DNA of 64,000 bases. Origin: Chitinophagaceae bacterium (GTDB lineage Bacteria; Bacteroidota; Bacteroidia; Chitinophagales; Chitinophagaceae). This document shows positions 44,250-51,924 of this stretch, one piece after another. The stretch spans positions 185,294 through 249,293 of the forward strand of contig JAHBTK010000008.1 in the NCBI GenBank assembly GCA_019638625.1. The letters are read 5' to 3'. The notes under the pieces are model-generated. The model worked only from the letters and a program-made list of their open reading frames with translations. It was not told where the DNA came from and searched no databases. A program made the translations under genes and the position numbers. Positions within the stretch are counted from its first letter, which is position 1, and every line of letters begins with the position of its first letter.

Positions 44250-45050
44250 ATGAAAACGCCCAACTACGATAGCGCCGGCAATTTTACCGCCCGTTCTCCT
44301 CTCCGCTACCCGGGAGGTAAGACAAGAGCGGTGGAGTATATTTCCCGGTTCTTTCCCAAACATTTAAACAGCCTTTTATCCCCTTTTTTTGGCGGCGGCT
44401 CTATAGAACTGTCTGCCGCCGCCCGGGGCGTCAAAGTATATGGATATGATGTATTTCCACCGCTTGTAGAGTTCTGGCAGAGCCTTGTGAAACAACCCGA
44501 TGAACTGGCGGATATGGTAGCCCGTTATTTCCCTTTATCAAAAGAAAATTTTTACAGGTTGCAGCAGGTGCAGACGGGTTTCAGATCCAAACTGGAAAGA
44601 GCGGCGGTTTATTATGTGCTCAACCGTTCTTCTTTTTCCGGGTCCACGTTATCGGGAGGAATGTCGCCGGGACATCCCCGGTTTACGGAAAGCGCTATAC
44701 AAAGACTGCGGGAATTTTATAATCCCAACATAGATGTCCGGAAAGCGGACTTTAAAAGATCTCTGACAGATCACCCGGATATGTTTGCCTATATTGACCC
44801 TCCTTACCTGATCAAAAACGCGCTGTACGGGAAAAAGGGAAATACCCACAGGGACTTCGACCACGAGGGGTTGACCCGCCTGCTAAAGGCAAGAGAAAAC
44901 TGGATATTATCCTACAACGACTGCGACGATATCCGGGATCTGTATGCAGGGTACCCCACCATTACCCCCACCTGGAAGTATGGGATGAGCAATGACAAAT
45001 CCTCCAGGGAAATTCTGATCTTCAGCTCGAAAAAACTGGCTAAAGGATAA
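44250..45050 (+). CDS. D12-class N6-adenine DNA methyltransferase
   Basis: Dam-like enzyme of 266 aa. The start at 44250 (MKTPNYDSAG) lies five bases after the GSCFA stop. Conserved parts are SPLRYPGGKTRAVEYI (SAM-binding start), SLLSPFFGGGSIELSAAARG, NRSSFSGSTLSGGMSPG and the catalytic AYIDPPYLIKNA (DPPY), then NWILSYNDCDDI. It has no partner restriction gene nearby, so it is an orphan methylase. Its target site is unknown. The gene shares the direction and tight spacing of mvaB and the GSCFA gene. Confidence 0.92.
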   Translation: MKTPNYDSAGNFTARSPLRYPGGKTRAVEYISRFFPKHLNSLLSPFFGGGSIELSAAARGVKVYGYDVFPPLVEFWQSLVKQPDELADMVARYFPLSKENFYRLQQVQTGFRSKLERAAVYYVLNRSSFSGSTLSGGMSPGHPRFTESAIQRLREFYNPNIDVRKADFKRSLTDHPDMFAYIDPPYLIKNALYGKKGNTHRDFDHEGLTRLLKARENWILSYNDCDDIRDLYAGYPTITPTWKYGMSNDKSSREILIFSSKKLAKG

Positions 45051-45055
45051 AAGGC

Positions 45056-45766
45056 TTAGTGCAACAGGTATTTGAATACCAATGCCGCCAGCGCTCCCCC
45101 GGTTATCGGGCCGAGGACGGGTATCCAGGCATACCGCCAGTTGGCGTCTCTTTTATTTTTGATGGGCAGCAGCGCATGCATAATACGGGGACCCAGGTCG
45201 CGGGCCGGGTTAATGGCATACCCGGTGGGTCCGCCCAGGCTCACACCGATACCCAACACGAGCAGGGCGACCGGCAGGGCATCCAGCGCTCCCAATTTCA
45301 TTTCCGGCGCCGCCATCAGCAAAACGCCCAGCACCAGTATAAAAGTGCCGATCACTTCCGTGATAAAATTATAAAAATTGCTTTTGATGGCGGGAGCTGT
45401 ACAAAACACCGCCAGCTTGGCTTCCCCGTCTTCCGTGGCATCAAAGTGCTGCCGGTAAGCCAGCCAGGCGATAGCCGCTCCCAACATAGCGCCTATGAAC
45501 TGTGCGAGTATATAAGACGGAACGTCCGCCCAGGGAAAACGACCTTCTACCGCAAAACCGATGGTGACAGCCGGGTTCAGGTGAGCGCCGCTGGCTGCCG
45601 CGGTGGCATATACGCCGGTAAATACCCCGATAGCCCATCCGAATGCGATCACAATTAAACCGGCATTATTACCCTTGGTCTTAGAGAGCAGCACATTGGC
45701 CACCACTCCGGCGCCCAGCGTGATCAAAATAGCGGTTCCGGTTATTTCAGCAACAAAAGGAGACAT
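45056..45766 (-). CDS. MIP-family aquaporin/glycerol facilitator
   Basis: A 236-aa channel with six hydrophobic helices and both half-helix motifs: AHLNPAVTIGF (first NPA, about residues 62-64) and GYAINPARDLGPR (second NPA followed by Arg-Asp). The NPARD aspartate and the mid-sized loop fit the glycerol-facilitator (GlpF) branch, but no glpK or glpD is next to it. Convergent with the D12 methylase, with 5 bp between stops. Confidence 0.92.
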   Translation of the reverse strand: MSPFVAEITGTAILITLGAGVVANVLLSKTKGNNAGLIVIAFGWAIGVFTGVYATAAASGAHLNPAVTIGFAVEGRFPWADVPSYILAQFIGAMLGAAIAWLAYRQHFDATEDGEAKLAVFCTAPAIKSNFYNFITEVIGTFILVLGVLLMAAPEMKLGALDALPVALLVLGIGVSLGGPTGYAINPARDLGPRIMHALLPIKNKRDANWRYAWIPVLGPITGGALAALVFKYLLH

Positions 45767-46221
45767 AGCAGATCGTTGGTTTTATTTAAAAAAAGAGAGG
45801 AGGGCAGCAGGTGCTTATCCCTCCGCGAAGGGAAAATAAAGATATTTTCCGAATATCCGGACCAATGAAGATAAATATCGGGAAATGAAACTGTTCCTGC
45901 CAGGACCTGGCATATCGTTTTCCGATCCGGTAACCCCGGGCCACCAGCCCCGGGAATTCAACTGGTGGATGACGCACCGCCCCTCCTGCCGGAAGCCAAT
46001 ACACCCAACACTTTGAGCGTATAAAAAAACGCCTTATCTTAAAGGTGCTTTTTAATCCTTCTTACAGGCAAACCACAACCCATCAGCCCATATCCCGAAC
46101 CTTTGGCGGTATGAGCTTTTATGTGGGTGAAGCCTGCATGATGTCCTTCGTTCAACGCTTCGGATACAGCCCTGCAGATCTCAGCCGGTCACGGGACTGA
46201 GCGGGCGAAGCTGTGTCCGAT

Positions 46222-46261
46222 TATCCGTGTACAAACGGGTATAAACGTTTATACACGGATA
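46222..46261. repeat. Nested palindromes at the left edge of the cassette island
   Basis: An inverted repeat TATCCGTGTA (46222-46231) / TACACGGATA (46252-46261) encloses and overlaps a perfect 16-bp palindrome GTATAAACGTTTATAC (46239-46254). The surrounding gap 45767-46422 has no convincing gene (one 29-codon frame at 46111 was rejected). The position, about 100 bp before the first cassette junction, makes it a candidate remnant of an element end or recombination site. Confidence 0.55.
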
Positions 46262-46422
46262 TTGAAAGTTGTATTGGCGTAATGACAATGAAACTTCTAC
46301 AACATTAAAGCATTGATTTTCAATGTCATAAAATTGCGTATAGTAACATAAATTTACAAGTTGGGCGTCATTTTATTAAGACTTCATAAAGAATATTGCT
46401 CAAATTTTTAAAAGTATATTTT

Positions 46423-48159
46423 ATGCCAAGTGTATTCTCTCATTTTCTCATATTGGAAAATCTTTATAATAATTTTGCTATTTCCAATGATGCGAAAAAA
46501 TGCATTCAACGTTATCCTGAGTATGCTTATTGGGGATCTATTGGGCCGGATTATTTATTTTTTTATCCTCCTGATTGGGAAACGGCTCATATAAAAGACC
46601 TTTTTGAATATTTTTATAAGTTTGAAATATATACTCAAGAAATATCTGAAATTTTAGAAAAGGCTAACGGGATATATACAGCCGCTCCACAGGCGGTAAT
46701 AGACAATGTTACTGGCGGTGTTTATGATGAGATGAAAGATACCCTTTCTTCGGTCGCCACTTTGTTAGCCGAAGAACTCATGAAAATAGTTACTAGTAGA
46801 GTCGATCTTTTTGATTTTGTCAAACCGCCCATGTACAGTGACTATTTGCAGGACGACCGTTCCAAAAAATGGTGGTGGATGGATATTGGGCATCATGTTC
46901 GGACTCTAGATTTTGCGAGAAAATTATGGACAAATGCTCAAGGCAACGAAAAACACTTGGCATATACTTACGGATACTTGAGTCATATCGGGTCGGACGT
47001 TATTGGCCATGCTTACGTTAACGGAGTGGTAGGGGGTCCTTACAGAAATCATTGGAGGCGTCATGTATTGGTGGAAAAATGTATAGACTCGCATTTATGG
47101 TTACATGTGAAAGGTGAATCGTTGAGTAATTCAAATGCCTTCGAGAGGATTCACTTTAATTATCCTGGGTATGACTTTCCACGGCTTCCTGAGGATTTTG
47201 CTGATTATCTGAGCAAAACATTTAATGAAATATATTCTGATCTTCATATTCACTCAGGAGTACCAAAAAGTGAAGATATACAATTTATGTACTCATACAT
47301 GTATAAATATGTCAAATCAGCTTCGTCCAGAAGTCTTTTTACATTACCACCTCCTCCAGATGAATTCGATTGGTGGGATTTACCAAGCGAAATACAAAAC
47401 AGGTTAAATAATATTTTAAATCCACCTCCTGTATCTTCTCCTCCTTTAAATGATTTAACTAATTTTAGAGAATGGAAAAGATTTCTTCGTGGGATATTTG
47501 GTTTTGTTAACTGGGCTGTCGGAGCCATTGTTAATATTGCAGGGATTCCAACTTATGCAATAGCTCGTTTAGGCAGTACAGGCATACGATATATTATTTG
47601 GCTATTGCAAAAGCTAATTTTTGAAGTTTACAACTCAATAAAATTAGCACTAGTTCTTGGAGCTTATCAACATCCAGAAAAAAATCACCTAATTGATTAT
47701 TTTAACAATATCATCAATCCACCAAGTTGGAACATATTTGAAAAATACCCATTTTGCAGGGTTTTCAATAGCGAACAAACATATCACCTAGTACACCCAT
47801 TTAATATGAACGGTCGGAGTGAATCAACTCCGACCAGTGCCTTTTTTAATTCGGAAGGGGGCATTGGAAGCATTGAAGCATTGCTAAAACCTTATCTTCA
47901 AGGAAGCATGTCCGATTTAGATAATTCATGTCCGTTAGCATTAACAAACCAATTAGATATATTGCCTAACAGAAATTTTATATCAGCATCAGATTTCTCT
48001 CTTTCAGTATTTCGAGAATTTGAAAGTCGCAATGGTATCCATCTACCAAATTGGAATCTAGACTCTGACAGAGGTTTCGCCTGGCCCGAGTGGGTAGGAA
48101 ACCAAAATGCACCTTGGACTAATTATTCACAATTTAATTTTTTGACATGCACACCGTAA
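46423..48159 (+). CDS. Zinc-dependent phospholipase C-like protein
   Basis: A 578-aa protein of cassette 1. The start at 46423 (MPSVFSHFLILENL) matches the usual start of Zn-dependent PLC-like proteins, with an early histidine; an upstream ATG at 46396 is possible. Further family features are YWGSIGPDYLFFYPPDWE, WWMDIGHHVRTLDFARKLW and TYGYLSHIGSDVIGHAYVN, providing the H/D metal ligand set. The C-terminal half has a proline-rich linker (about residues 310-345), a hydrophobic stretch (about 360-420) with possible membrane association, and no recognised domain. It lacks a signal peptide. Codon use is AT-rich relative to neighbours outside the island. The next gene overlaps its end by 13 bp. 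Confidence 0.75.
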   Translation: MPSVFSHFLILENLYNNFAISNDAKKCIQRYPEYAYWGSIGPDYLFFYPPDWETAHIKDLFEYFYKFEIYTQEISEILEKANGIYTAAPQAVIDNVTGGVYDEMKDTLSSVATLLAEELMKIVTSRVDLFDFVKPPMYSDYLQDDRSKKWWWMDIGHHVRTLDFARKLWTNAQGNEKHLAYTYGYLSHIGSDVIGHAYVNGVVGGPYRNHWRRHVLVEKCIDSHLWLHVKGESLSNSNAFERIHFNYPGYDFPRLPEDFADYLSKTFNEIYSDLHIHSGVPKSEDIQFMYSYMYKYVKSASSRSLFTLPPPPDEFDWWDLPSEIQNRLNNILNPPPVSSPPLNDLTNFREWKRFLRGIFGFVNWAVGAIVNIAGIPTYAIARLGSTGIRYIIWLLQKLIFEVYNSIKLALVLGAYQHPEKNHLIDYFNNIINPPSWNIFEKYPFCRVFNSEQTYHLVHPFNMNGRSESTPTSAFFNSEGGIGSIEALLKPYLQGSMSDLDNSCPLALTNQLDILPNRNFISASDFSLSVFREFESRNGIHLPNWNLDSDRGFAWPEWVGNQNAPWTNYSQFNFLTCTP

Positions 48160-49082
48160 AACTAGCTACGAGTACATTTAATGAAGGAGAAGAAACCGAG
48201 CCGACGGAGGGCCAATTACCTTTTCGTGTTTTCTTAAGTCTTGTACCTCAAAGCCAATTTTTAAATATAATACTTAATAAAAGCAGCAGTGATTTTGACT
48301 TGTCATATTCTGCAGCTTCATCTTTAAGATTTGAGCCAATTACAAGCTACGAATATATCCTCAGTGGAGTTATTGACAACTATGGTGATGTAGATAGTGA
48401 GCTTACTTATTTGCAAGCGATCGTATGGAAAAGAGATGGCAGTTCTATATTCAAGCGGTTTAAAACTCCCACATCTATTTACCATAAGTCTAGCAGTCCA
48501 TTCTATTATACTGGTCTTTTTCAGAACGACTTCGGTGTTAGCAATTTTGCTGATATTCTTAATGCATTTTTTATAGTATGTGATCCATTGATGGACAAGT
48601 ATGAAGATGAATTGAAGAAGTTTATAGACAAAAATATTACTCAAGACCGTTATTTGCAAATAAACCCCTGCAGATATTCTCCGAAGGTGGTTAGCTGGAA
48701 TCTACAGATGAACCCTTTAGAAGTAGAAAATAATATCATATCGGAATTGGCAGGTGGATACTATGACGTAATCTTATTGTCAAGATCAGCTAGCAACAAC
48801 GCAGATATTGGAATAACAATAGGAGGAAATGATAGATTATTATATCCAAATCTTCCAGAAACTAATACTCCTATTTTGCTATGTCAGACACCATTAGTGC
48901 ATAAGGGTGATGTTTCTTTTTATTTAAATTCAAATGGTCGACAATATTTCTCAACCGACACTACCAGTTGTAAAATCTCTCAACCATCAACCGGAATTGT
49001 TGATTTAGAGTGGGAAGATCATGGCGACCCTAACAATCCTAGTGATTTTGATGATTATAAAATAAGATTGATACATCGCTAA
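48147..49082 (+). CDS. Hypothetical protein overlapping the PLC-like gene
   Basis: A 311-aa soluble protein, not recognised. It starts MHTVKLATSTFNEGEETEPT, 13 bp before the stop of the PLC-like gene, which suggests translational coupling and joint function. It has no signal peptide, membrane segment or catalytic motif that I can identify. Beta-rich segments (RVFLSLVPQSQFLNIIL, VSFYLNSNGRQYFSTDTTS, GIVDLEWEDHGDPNNPSDFD) and acidic C-terminus suggest a binding or structural module. It ends 15 bp before the attC-like element of the same cassette. Confidence 0.7.
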   Translation: MHTVKLATSTFNEGEETEPTEGQLPFRVFLSLVPQSQFLNIILNKSSSDFDLSYSAASSLRFEPITSYEYILSGVIDNYGDVDSELTYLQAIVWKRDGSSIFKRFKTPTSIYHKSSSPFYYTGLFQNDFGVSNFADILNAFFIVCDPLMDKYEDELKKFIDKNITQDRYLQINPCRYSPKVVSWNLQMNPLEVENNIISELAGGYYDVILLSRSASNNADIGITIGGNDRLLYPNLPETNTPILLCQTPLVHKGDVSFYLNSNGRQYFSTDTTSCKISQPSTGIVDLEWEDHGDPNNPSDFDDYKIRLIHR

Positions 49083-49095
49083 ATACCATAAACGA

Positions 49096-49298
49096 ACGCC
49101 CAACAAAGGTATTGCTGCAATTTGGGCTGGACATTGAAACATCAGCTATCTGCTACTATCGTTAGTAGTTCGGGCCGACGAATAAAGCCCAACAAAAGTT
49201 CTTAACTTCATCAACAAAACAAAGCCAAGCTACGGTACCGGGCTGACAATTATAAAATCCCCCATCTGCAGCAATACCTGATCGTTATAGGGCATTTT
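49096..49298. repeat. attC-like element A (end of cassette 1)
   Basis: Begins with a perfect core GCCCAAC (49098-49104, fits RYYYAAC). Pairing of AGGTATTGCTGCA (49107-49119) with TGCAGCAATACCT (49267-49279) gives a 13-bp stem over a 147-nt loop, with outer GCCC/GGGC pairing. It ends in GTTATAGGGCATTTT (49284-49298), the start of the next cassette. The long internal loop is larger than in textbook attC sites but within what VCR-type long sites show. Confidence 0.6.
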
Positions 49299-49301
49299 AG
49301 A

Positions 49302-49651
49302 ATGACAACAGCAACAAATATCAGCAGACCGATATTTTTGACAATATCCATATTGACAATAATTCTAAGCGGACTATTGACACTTATGAACTTGAGCGAG
49401 TTCTACTTAATTGGCGTTCTTAACAAACAGGCAGTTACCCCTTTGGCAGAGAAGGTCCGAGTCCGTATTACTACAAGACAGCCGAACTTTACTCGACAGT
49501 AAATCTCATTTGGGGACTACTTTTCTTTACGACACTTTTGCTTGCTATATGGACAATTATTAAGGGACAACGAAAAAATATTTTTTGGTTTTTAGGCTTG
49601 ACTGTTTTTCTCATACTTGGGCAATTTTTGCACGGACAAATTGAAACTTAG
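49302..49651 (+). pseudogene. Small membrane-protein gene with a frameshift
   Basis: From ATG 49302 the frame reads MTTATNISRPIFLTISILTI then ILSGLLTLMNLSEFYLIGVL. At about 49425-49430 a one-base shift is needed to continue in another frame as GSYPFGREGPSPYYYKTAEL, TVNLIWGLLFFTTLLLAIWT and FWFLGLTVFLILGQFLHG, ending TAG at 49651. The joined product would be about 115 aa with three hydrophobic segments. Without the shift the first frame runs into a nonsense tail (66 aa). Either a recent disabling mutation or a sequence error; a programmed shift is not supported by a slippery heptamer. Confidence 0.7.
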
Positions 49652-49655
49652 CGAA

Positions 49656-49920
49656 ATGTTTATAATCGAAGACGAAATACACGCAGAACCACAGAAAGAA
49701 GAATATAAAACCTTAAGATGCTATTGCTGAACTTCAAAGAAGAGCGAAAATTCCGTGGGACGAAAAACCAAATCGCTGTCCTTGCACAAATTGGAAAGAC
49801 TGTGAAAGAAACTATCAAGTAATTGAATATGACACGACAAAAACTCCTTGGAAAGAGTTACAACGCAGGGACGTTTTGACAATATCAGCAAAAGCAGTAA
49901 AATGGACAGACAAGAAATAA
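49656..49920 (+). pseudogene. Second small gene with a frameshift in the same cassette
   Basis: ATG 49656 reads MFIIEDEIHAEPQKEEYKTL. A shift near 49713-49717 leads to DAIAELQRRAKIPWDEKPNR, CPCTNWKDCERNYQVIEYD and LQRRDVLTISAKAVKWTDKK, ending TAA at 49918-49920. The reconstructed 88-aa protein has a C-x-C-x5-C group (CPCTNWKDC). No family recognised. It overlaps the AAAATGCCCTATAAC core of element B at its stop codon. Confidence 0.65.
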
Positions 49921-50061
49921 AAATGCCCTATAACACGGGTTTTGTGTCAGGCGGGCTGACGTGCAAACTTGGAGTTTTGTACTTCAAATGAACTTTAGTA
50001 ATAAATTGAAACTTTGTGCTCTGAAACCCACCCGAACGCAAGGCCCCGAAACGTCAGCGAT
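49920..50061. repeat. attC-like element B (end of cassette 2)
   Basis: Starts AAAATGCCCTATAAC, the exact complement of the start of cassette 2. The 5' arm TAACACGGGTTTTGTGTCAG plus GCGGGCTGACGT and the 3' arm CCCACCCGAACGCAAGGC plus CCCGAAACGTCAGCG form an imperfect palindrome; GCTGACGT and ACGTCAGC are exact complements. Element C shares the same conserved arms but has a different central loop. Confidence 0.65.
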
Positions 50062-50121
50062 CATGCTTGGACGACAGAGCAAACCCAAACATTTCTGCAA
50101 GACACAAACGAATATTAACTA

Positions 50122-50772
50122 ATGATACTAACAAACTTTAAAGTAAATTTTGAGCAAGCAGGACTGGACTTTAATGGACAGTTCTTGGACTTGCACAACA
50201 ACTTTGACTTTAGGGGTTATCATCACGACATAACAGCAAATCAACTCCAACTCACTTGGACACGCTCACATGAGGACTGGGCTAAAGAAACTATTTGCGG
50301 ATTTAAACTTATCTTTCGTTCCTTGACATTTCTAAAAATCAGAGAACACGATTATTCAACTCCATACAAAGAGATTTTCAATTTAAGCGACATTGGTTTC
50401 TTAACTCCCGACTTGAAAGATGACTTTGATAGTTTTCTTGAAAGCACAACCGTAACTGACAAAGATGATTTAAACATTTGCTTCCAAAGCAACTTGGCTT
50501 TTAAAATTGGTTGTAACTATGCGGACCTTGTTGAGTTAAGTGAAGAAATTGTTTATGTTCAAATAATTAACGAGGTTGTTCCTGTTTGGCGACCAATGTG
50601 GGCAGACAGAATAAAGGAAAATGTTTATCGCATTAAATCATTTTCCGACTTTGATCTCAATGACGAATCTGAAGAGTTGGAATTTATGCCAAACGAAGTT
50701 GTAATATGTGAACGACAGCAAAAATCTGAACAACATTGTTTGGTGGCTATTAAAAAATCAAACAATGACTGA
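50122..50772 (+). CDS. Hypothetical cassette protein
   Basis: A 216-aa acidic soluble protein, not recognised. It begins MILTNFKVNFEQAGLDFNGQ and includes TRSHEDWAKETICGFKLIFR and VVPVWRPMWADRIKENVYRI. No signal peptide, membrane helix or catalytic motif. It is the only gene in cassette 3, lying between elements B and C, and its stop is 38 bp before the core of element C. Confidence 0.75.
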   Translation: MILTNFKVNFEQAGLDFNGQFLDLHNNFDFRGYHHDITANQLQLTWTRSHEDWAKETICGFKLIFRSLTFLKIREHDYSTPYKEIFNLSDIGFLTPDLKDDFDSFLESTTVTDKDDLNICFQSNLAFKIGCNYADLVELSEEIVYVQIINEVVPVWRPMWADRIKENVYRIKSFSDFDLNDESEELEFMPNEVVICERQQKSEQHCLVAIKKSNND

Positions 50773-50809
50773 AATCAAACAGCAGGACAACGAACAGAAA
50801 ATAGCACAA

Positions 50810-50945
50810 ACCGCTAACAAGGGTTTGGCGTCAGGCGGGCTGAACTGTTAAATATAGAGCTTTGTGCATCTATTGAACATTAGTGATAAAGCCAGCTTTT
50901 GTGCTTCAAATCCCACCCGAATGCAAAGCTGCTGAAACGTCAAAA
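50810..50945. repeat. attC-like element C (end of cassette 3)
   Basis: ACCGCTAAC (50810-50818), arm TAACAAGGGTTTGGCGTCAG plus GCGGGCTGA, a central loop unlike that of element B, then CCCACCCGAATGCAAAGC plus TGCTGAAACGTCAAAA. The arms match element B almost base for base, with changes at positions that keep pairing possible. Confidence 0.65.
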
Positions 50946-50970
50946 TAAATTTTAGAACGACAGCAACCGA

Positions 50971-51315
50971 ATGATAGAAAGACCAAACATATTAGTAGTT
51001 TGTGGACGAAACAAAAAGCGTAGCAGGACTGCGGAACATATTTTTAAGAATGACAACCGATTTAATATTCGTTCAGCAGGACTAAGTCCTAAAAGTGACA
51101 GGAAAGTTTCCGAAAATGACTTGAATTGGGCTGACTTGGTTTTTGTGATGGAAGCAGGACAACGTGCAAAAATTTGGGGACTTTACAGATATTTAGAATT
51201 ACCGAATATTGAAGTTCTTAACATTCCAGACGATTATGAATTTATGAATGAAGAACTTATTGAAATACTAACTGACAGAATTAACGACACATTGAAAATT
51301 GTATATAAAATCTAA
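50971..51315 (+). CDS. Low-molecular-weight protein-tyrosine-phosphatase-like protein
   Basis: A 114-aa protein, shorter than the 150-aa LMW-PTP norm. The phosphate-binding loop C-x5-R-S is present near the N-terminus (VVCGRNKKRSRTAE), followed by the SAGLSP turn and the WADLVFVMEAGQ strand seen in the family. The usual DP general-acid motif is replaced by NIPDDYEF. It may be a phosphatase with altered loop or an arsenate-reductase-like relative. First gene of cassette 4, 9 bp before the next gene. Confidence 0.8.
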   Translation: MIERPNILVVCGRNKKRSRTAEHIFKNDNRFNIRSAGLSPKSDRKVSENDLNWADLVFVMEAGQRAKIWGLYRYLELPNIEVLNIPDDYEFMNEELIEILTDRINDTLKIVYKI

Positions 51316-51324
51316 CTTTATCCA

Positions 51325-51762
51325 ATGACAAGCCATAAACCTTTAAAAGGTGTTTCGCACAACTTTGGACATTCTTTTATTAGTTTGATGAACTACATAA
51401 ATGACGACTACTTTTTGGGGCATTTATTAAAGCAGGCTCGAAAGACAGATTGCAATAAACTAACGGTTAACATCTTGAAAAACATAGCAGCGCCCACCGA
51501 ACTTCTCACCGACCAAATAAGACAATCAATTGAATATTGGAATAAGTGGTTTCCAACATTAGTGGAGAATAGTGGCTCGACAATGGACTTTGTTGCTTCA
51601 GCGACAATGACAATTGAATTTGATTTGCAACAAACAAGACCATATGCAAATAATGCAGACTACTTGGAAAGTCCATTTATTTGTGAAATTGTAATTGTTG
51701 ACGACAGAGGAAAAGAATATAGGCGAAAACAGGAAGGATGGTGGTTTCCGGAAACGAAATAA
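51325..51762 (+). CDS. Hypothetical protein downstream of the LMW-PTP-like gene
   Basis: A 145-aa protein, not recognised. It reads MTSHKPLKGVSHNFGHSFIS, with a helical middle (LTDQIRQSIEYWNKWFPTLV) and a beta-rich end (ICEIVIVDDRGKEYRRKQEG). No signal peptide or membrane segment. The short spacing to the phosphatase-like gene suggests they are made together. Confidence 0.75.
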   Translation: MTSHKPLKGVSHNFGHSFISLMNYINDDYFLGHLLKQARKTDCNKLTVNILKNIAAPTELLTDQIRQSIEYWNKWFPTLVENSGSTMDFVASATMTIEFDLQQTRPYANNADYLESPFICEIVIVDDRGKEYRRKQEGWWFPETK

Positions 51763-51770
51763 GAAAAACT

Positions 51771-51840
51771 GGTGCTAATAACCAAGCTTTCCTTGCGTCC
51801 GCAGGAAGAACAATGATCCGCCGCGGCGGAGAACGGCACC
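51771..51840. repeat. Hairpin-rich element D at the right side of cassette 4
   Basis: GGTGC (51771-51775) / GCACC (51836-51840) enclose a stem TTCC-T-TGCG / CGCA-GGAA and a perfect palindrome TCCGCCGCGGCGGA (51817-51830). It follows the stop of the second gene of cassette 4 and takes the place of an attC site, but its sequence is not related to elements A-C and it does not complement the start of cassette 4. Confidence 0.5.
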
Positions 51841-51924
51841 CAAGCCCGTCCACCACTCATTTTTGAATAAAATATGGATATTATAATAAATATTTCGTGT
51901 CTTTCAATTAATTCCTGAATCGTT

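Larger units (their letters stand above)
46361..51840 (+). mobile_element. Integron-type gene cassette array without integrase (CALIN-like)
   Basis: Composite call for the AT-rich island. Junctions of the form G^TT...: GTTGGGC at 46360-46366, GTTATAG at 49284, GTCAGCG at 50053, GTCAAAA at 50939. Each predicted cassette ends with an imperfect palindrome whose first core complements the sequence at that cassette's own start: GTTGGGCGT versus ACGCCCAAC (49096-49104) for cassette 1, a 15-bp match GTTATAGGGCATTTT versus AAAATGCCCTATAAC (49920-49934) for cassette 2, and GTCAGCGAT versus ACCGCTAAC (50810-50818, 7 of 9) for cassette 3. Such complementarity is expected of integron cassettes and not of ordinary repeats. 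All genes point the same way. No integrase gene is in the window. The right end is unclear, since the fourth cassette lacks a matching core. Confidence 0.6.

Noticed and set aside
46111..46200. 29-codon frame MSFYVGEACMMSFVQRFGYS...
   Set aside because: Faint resemblance to the end of an AraC-type helix-turn-helix, but too short and without upstream coding continuity.
45767..46360. Integron integrase gene or attI site to the left of the array
   Set aside because: No tyrosine-recombinase motifs or long open frame on either strand in this gap.
49302..49502. Independent 66-aa protein
   Set aside because: The last 20 residues are out-of-frame translation of a longer membrane protein; treated as a frameshifted gene instead.
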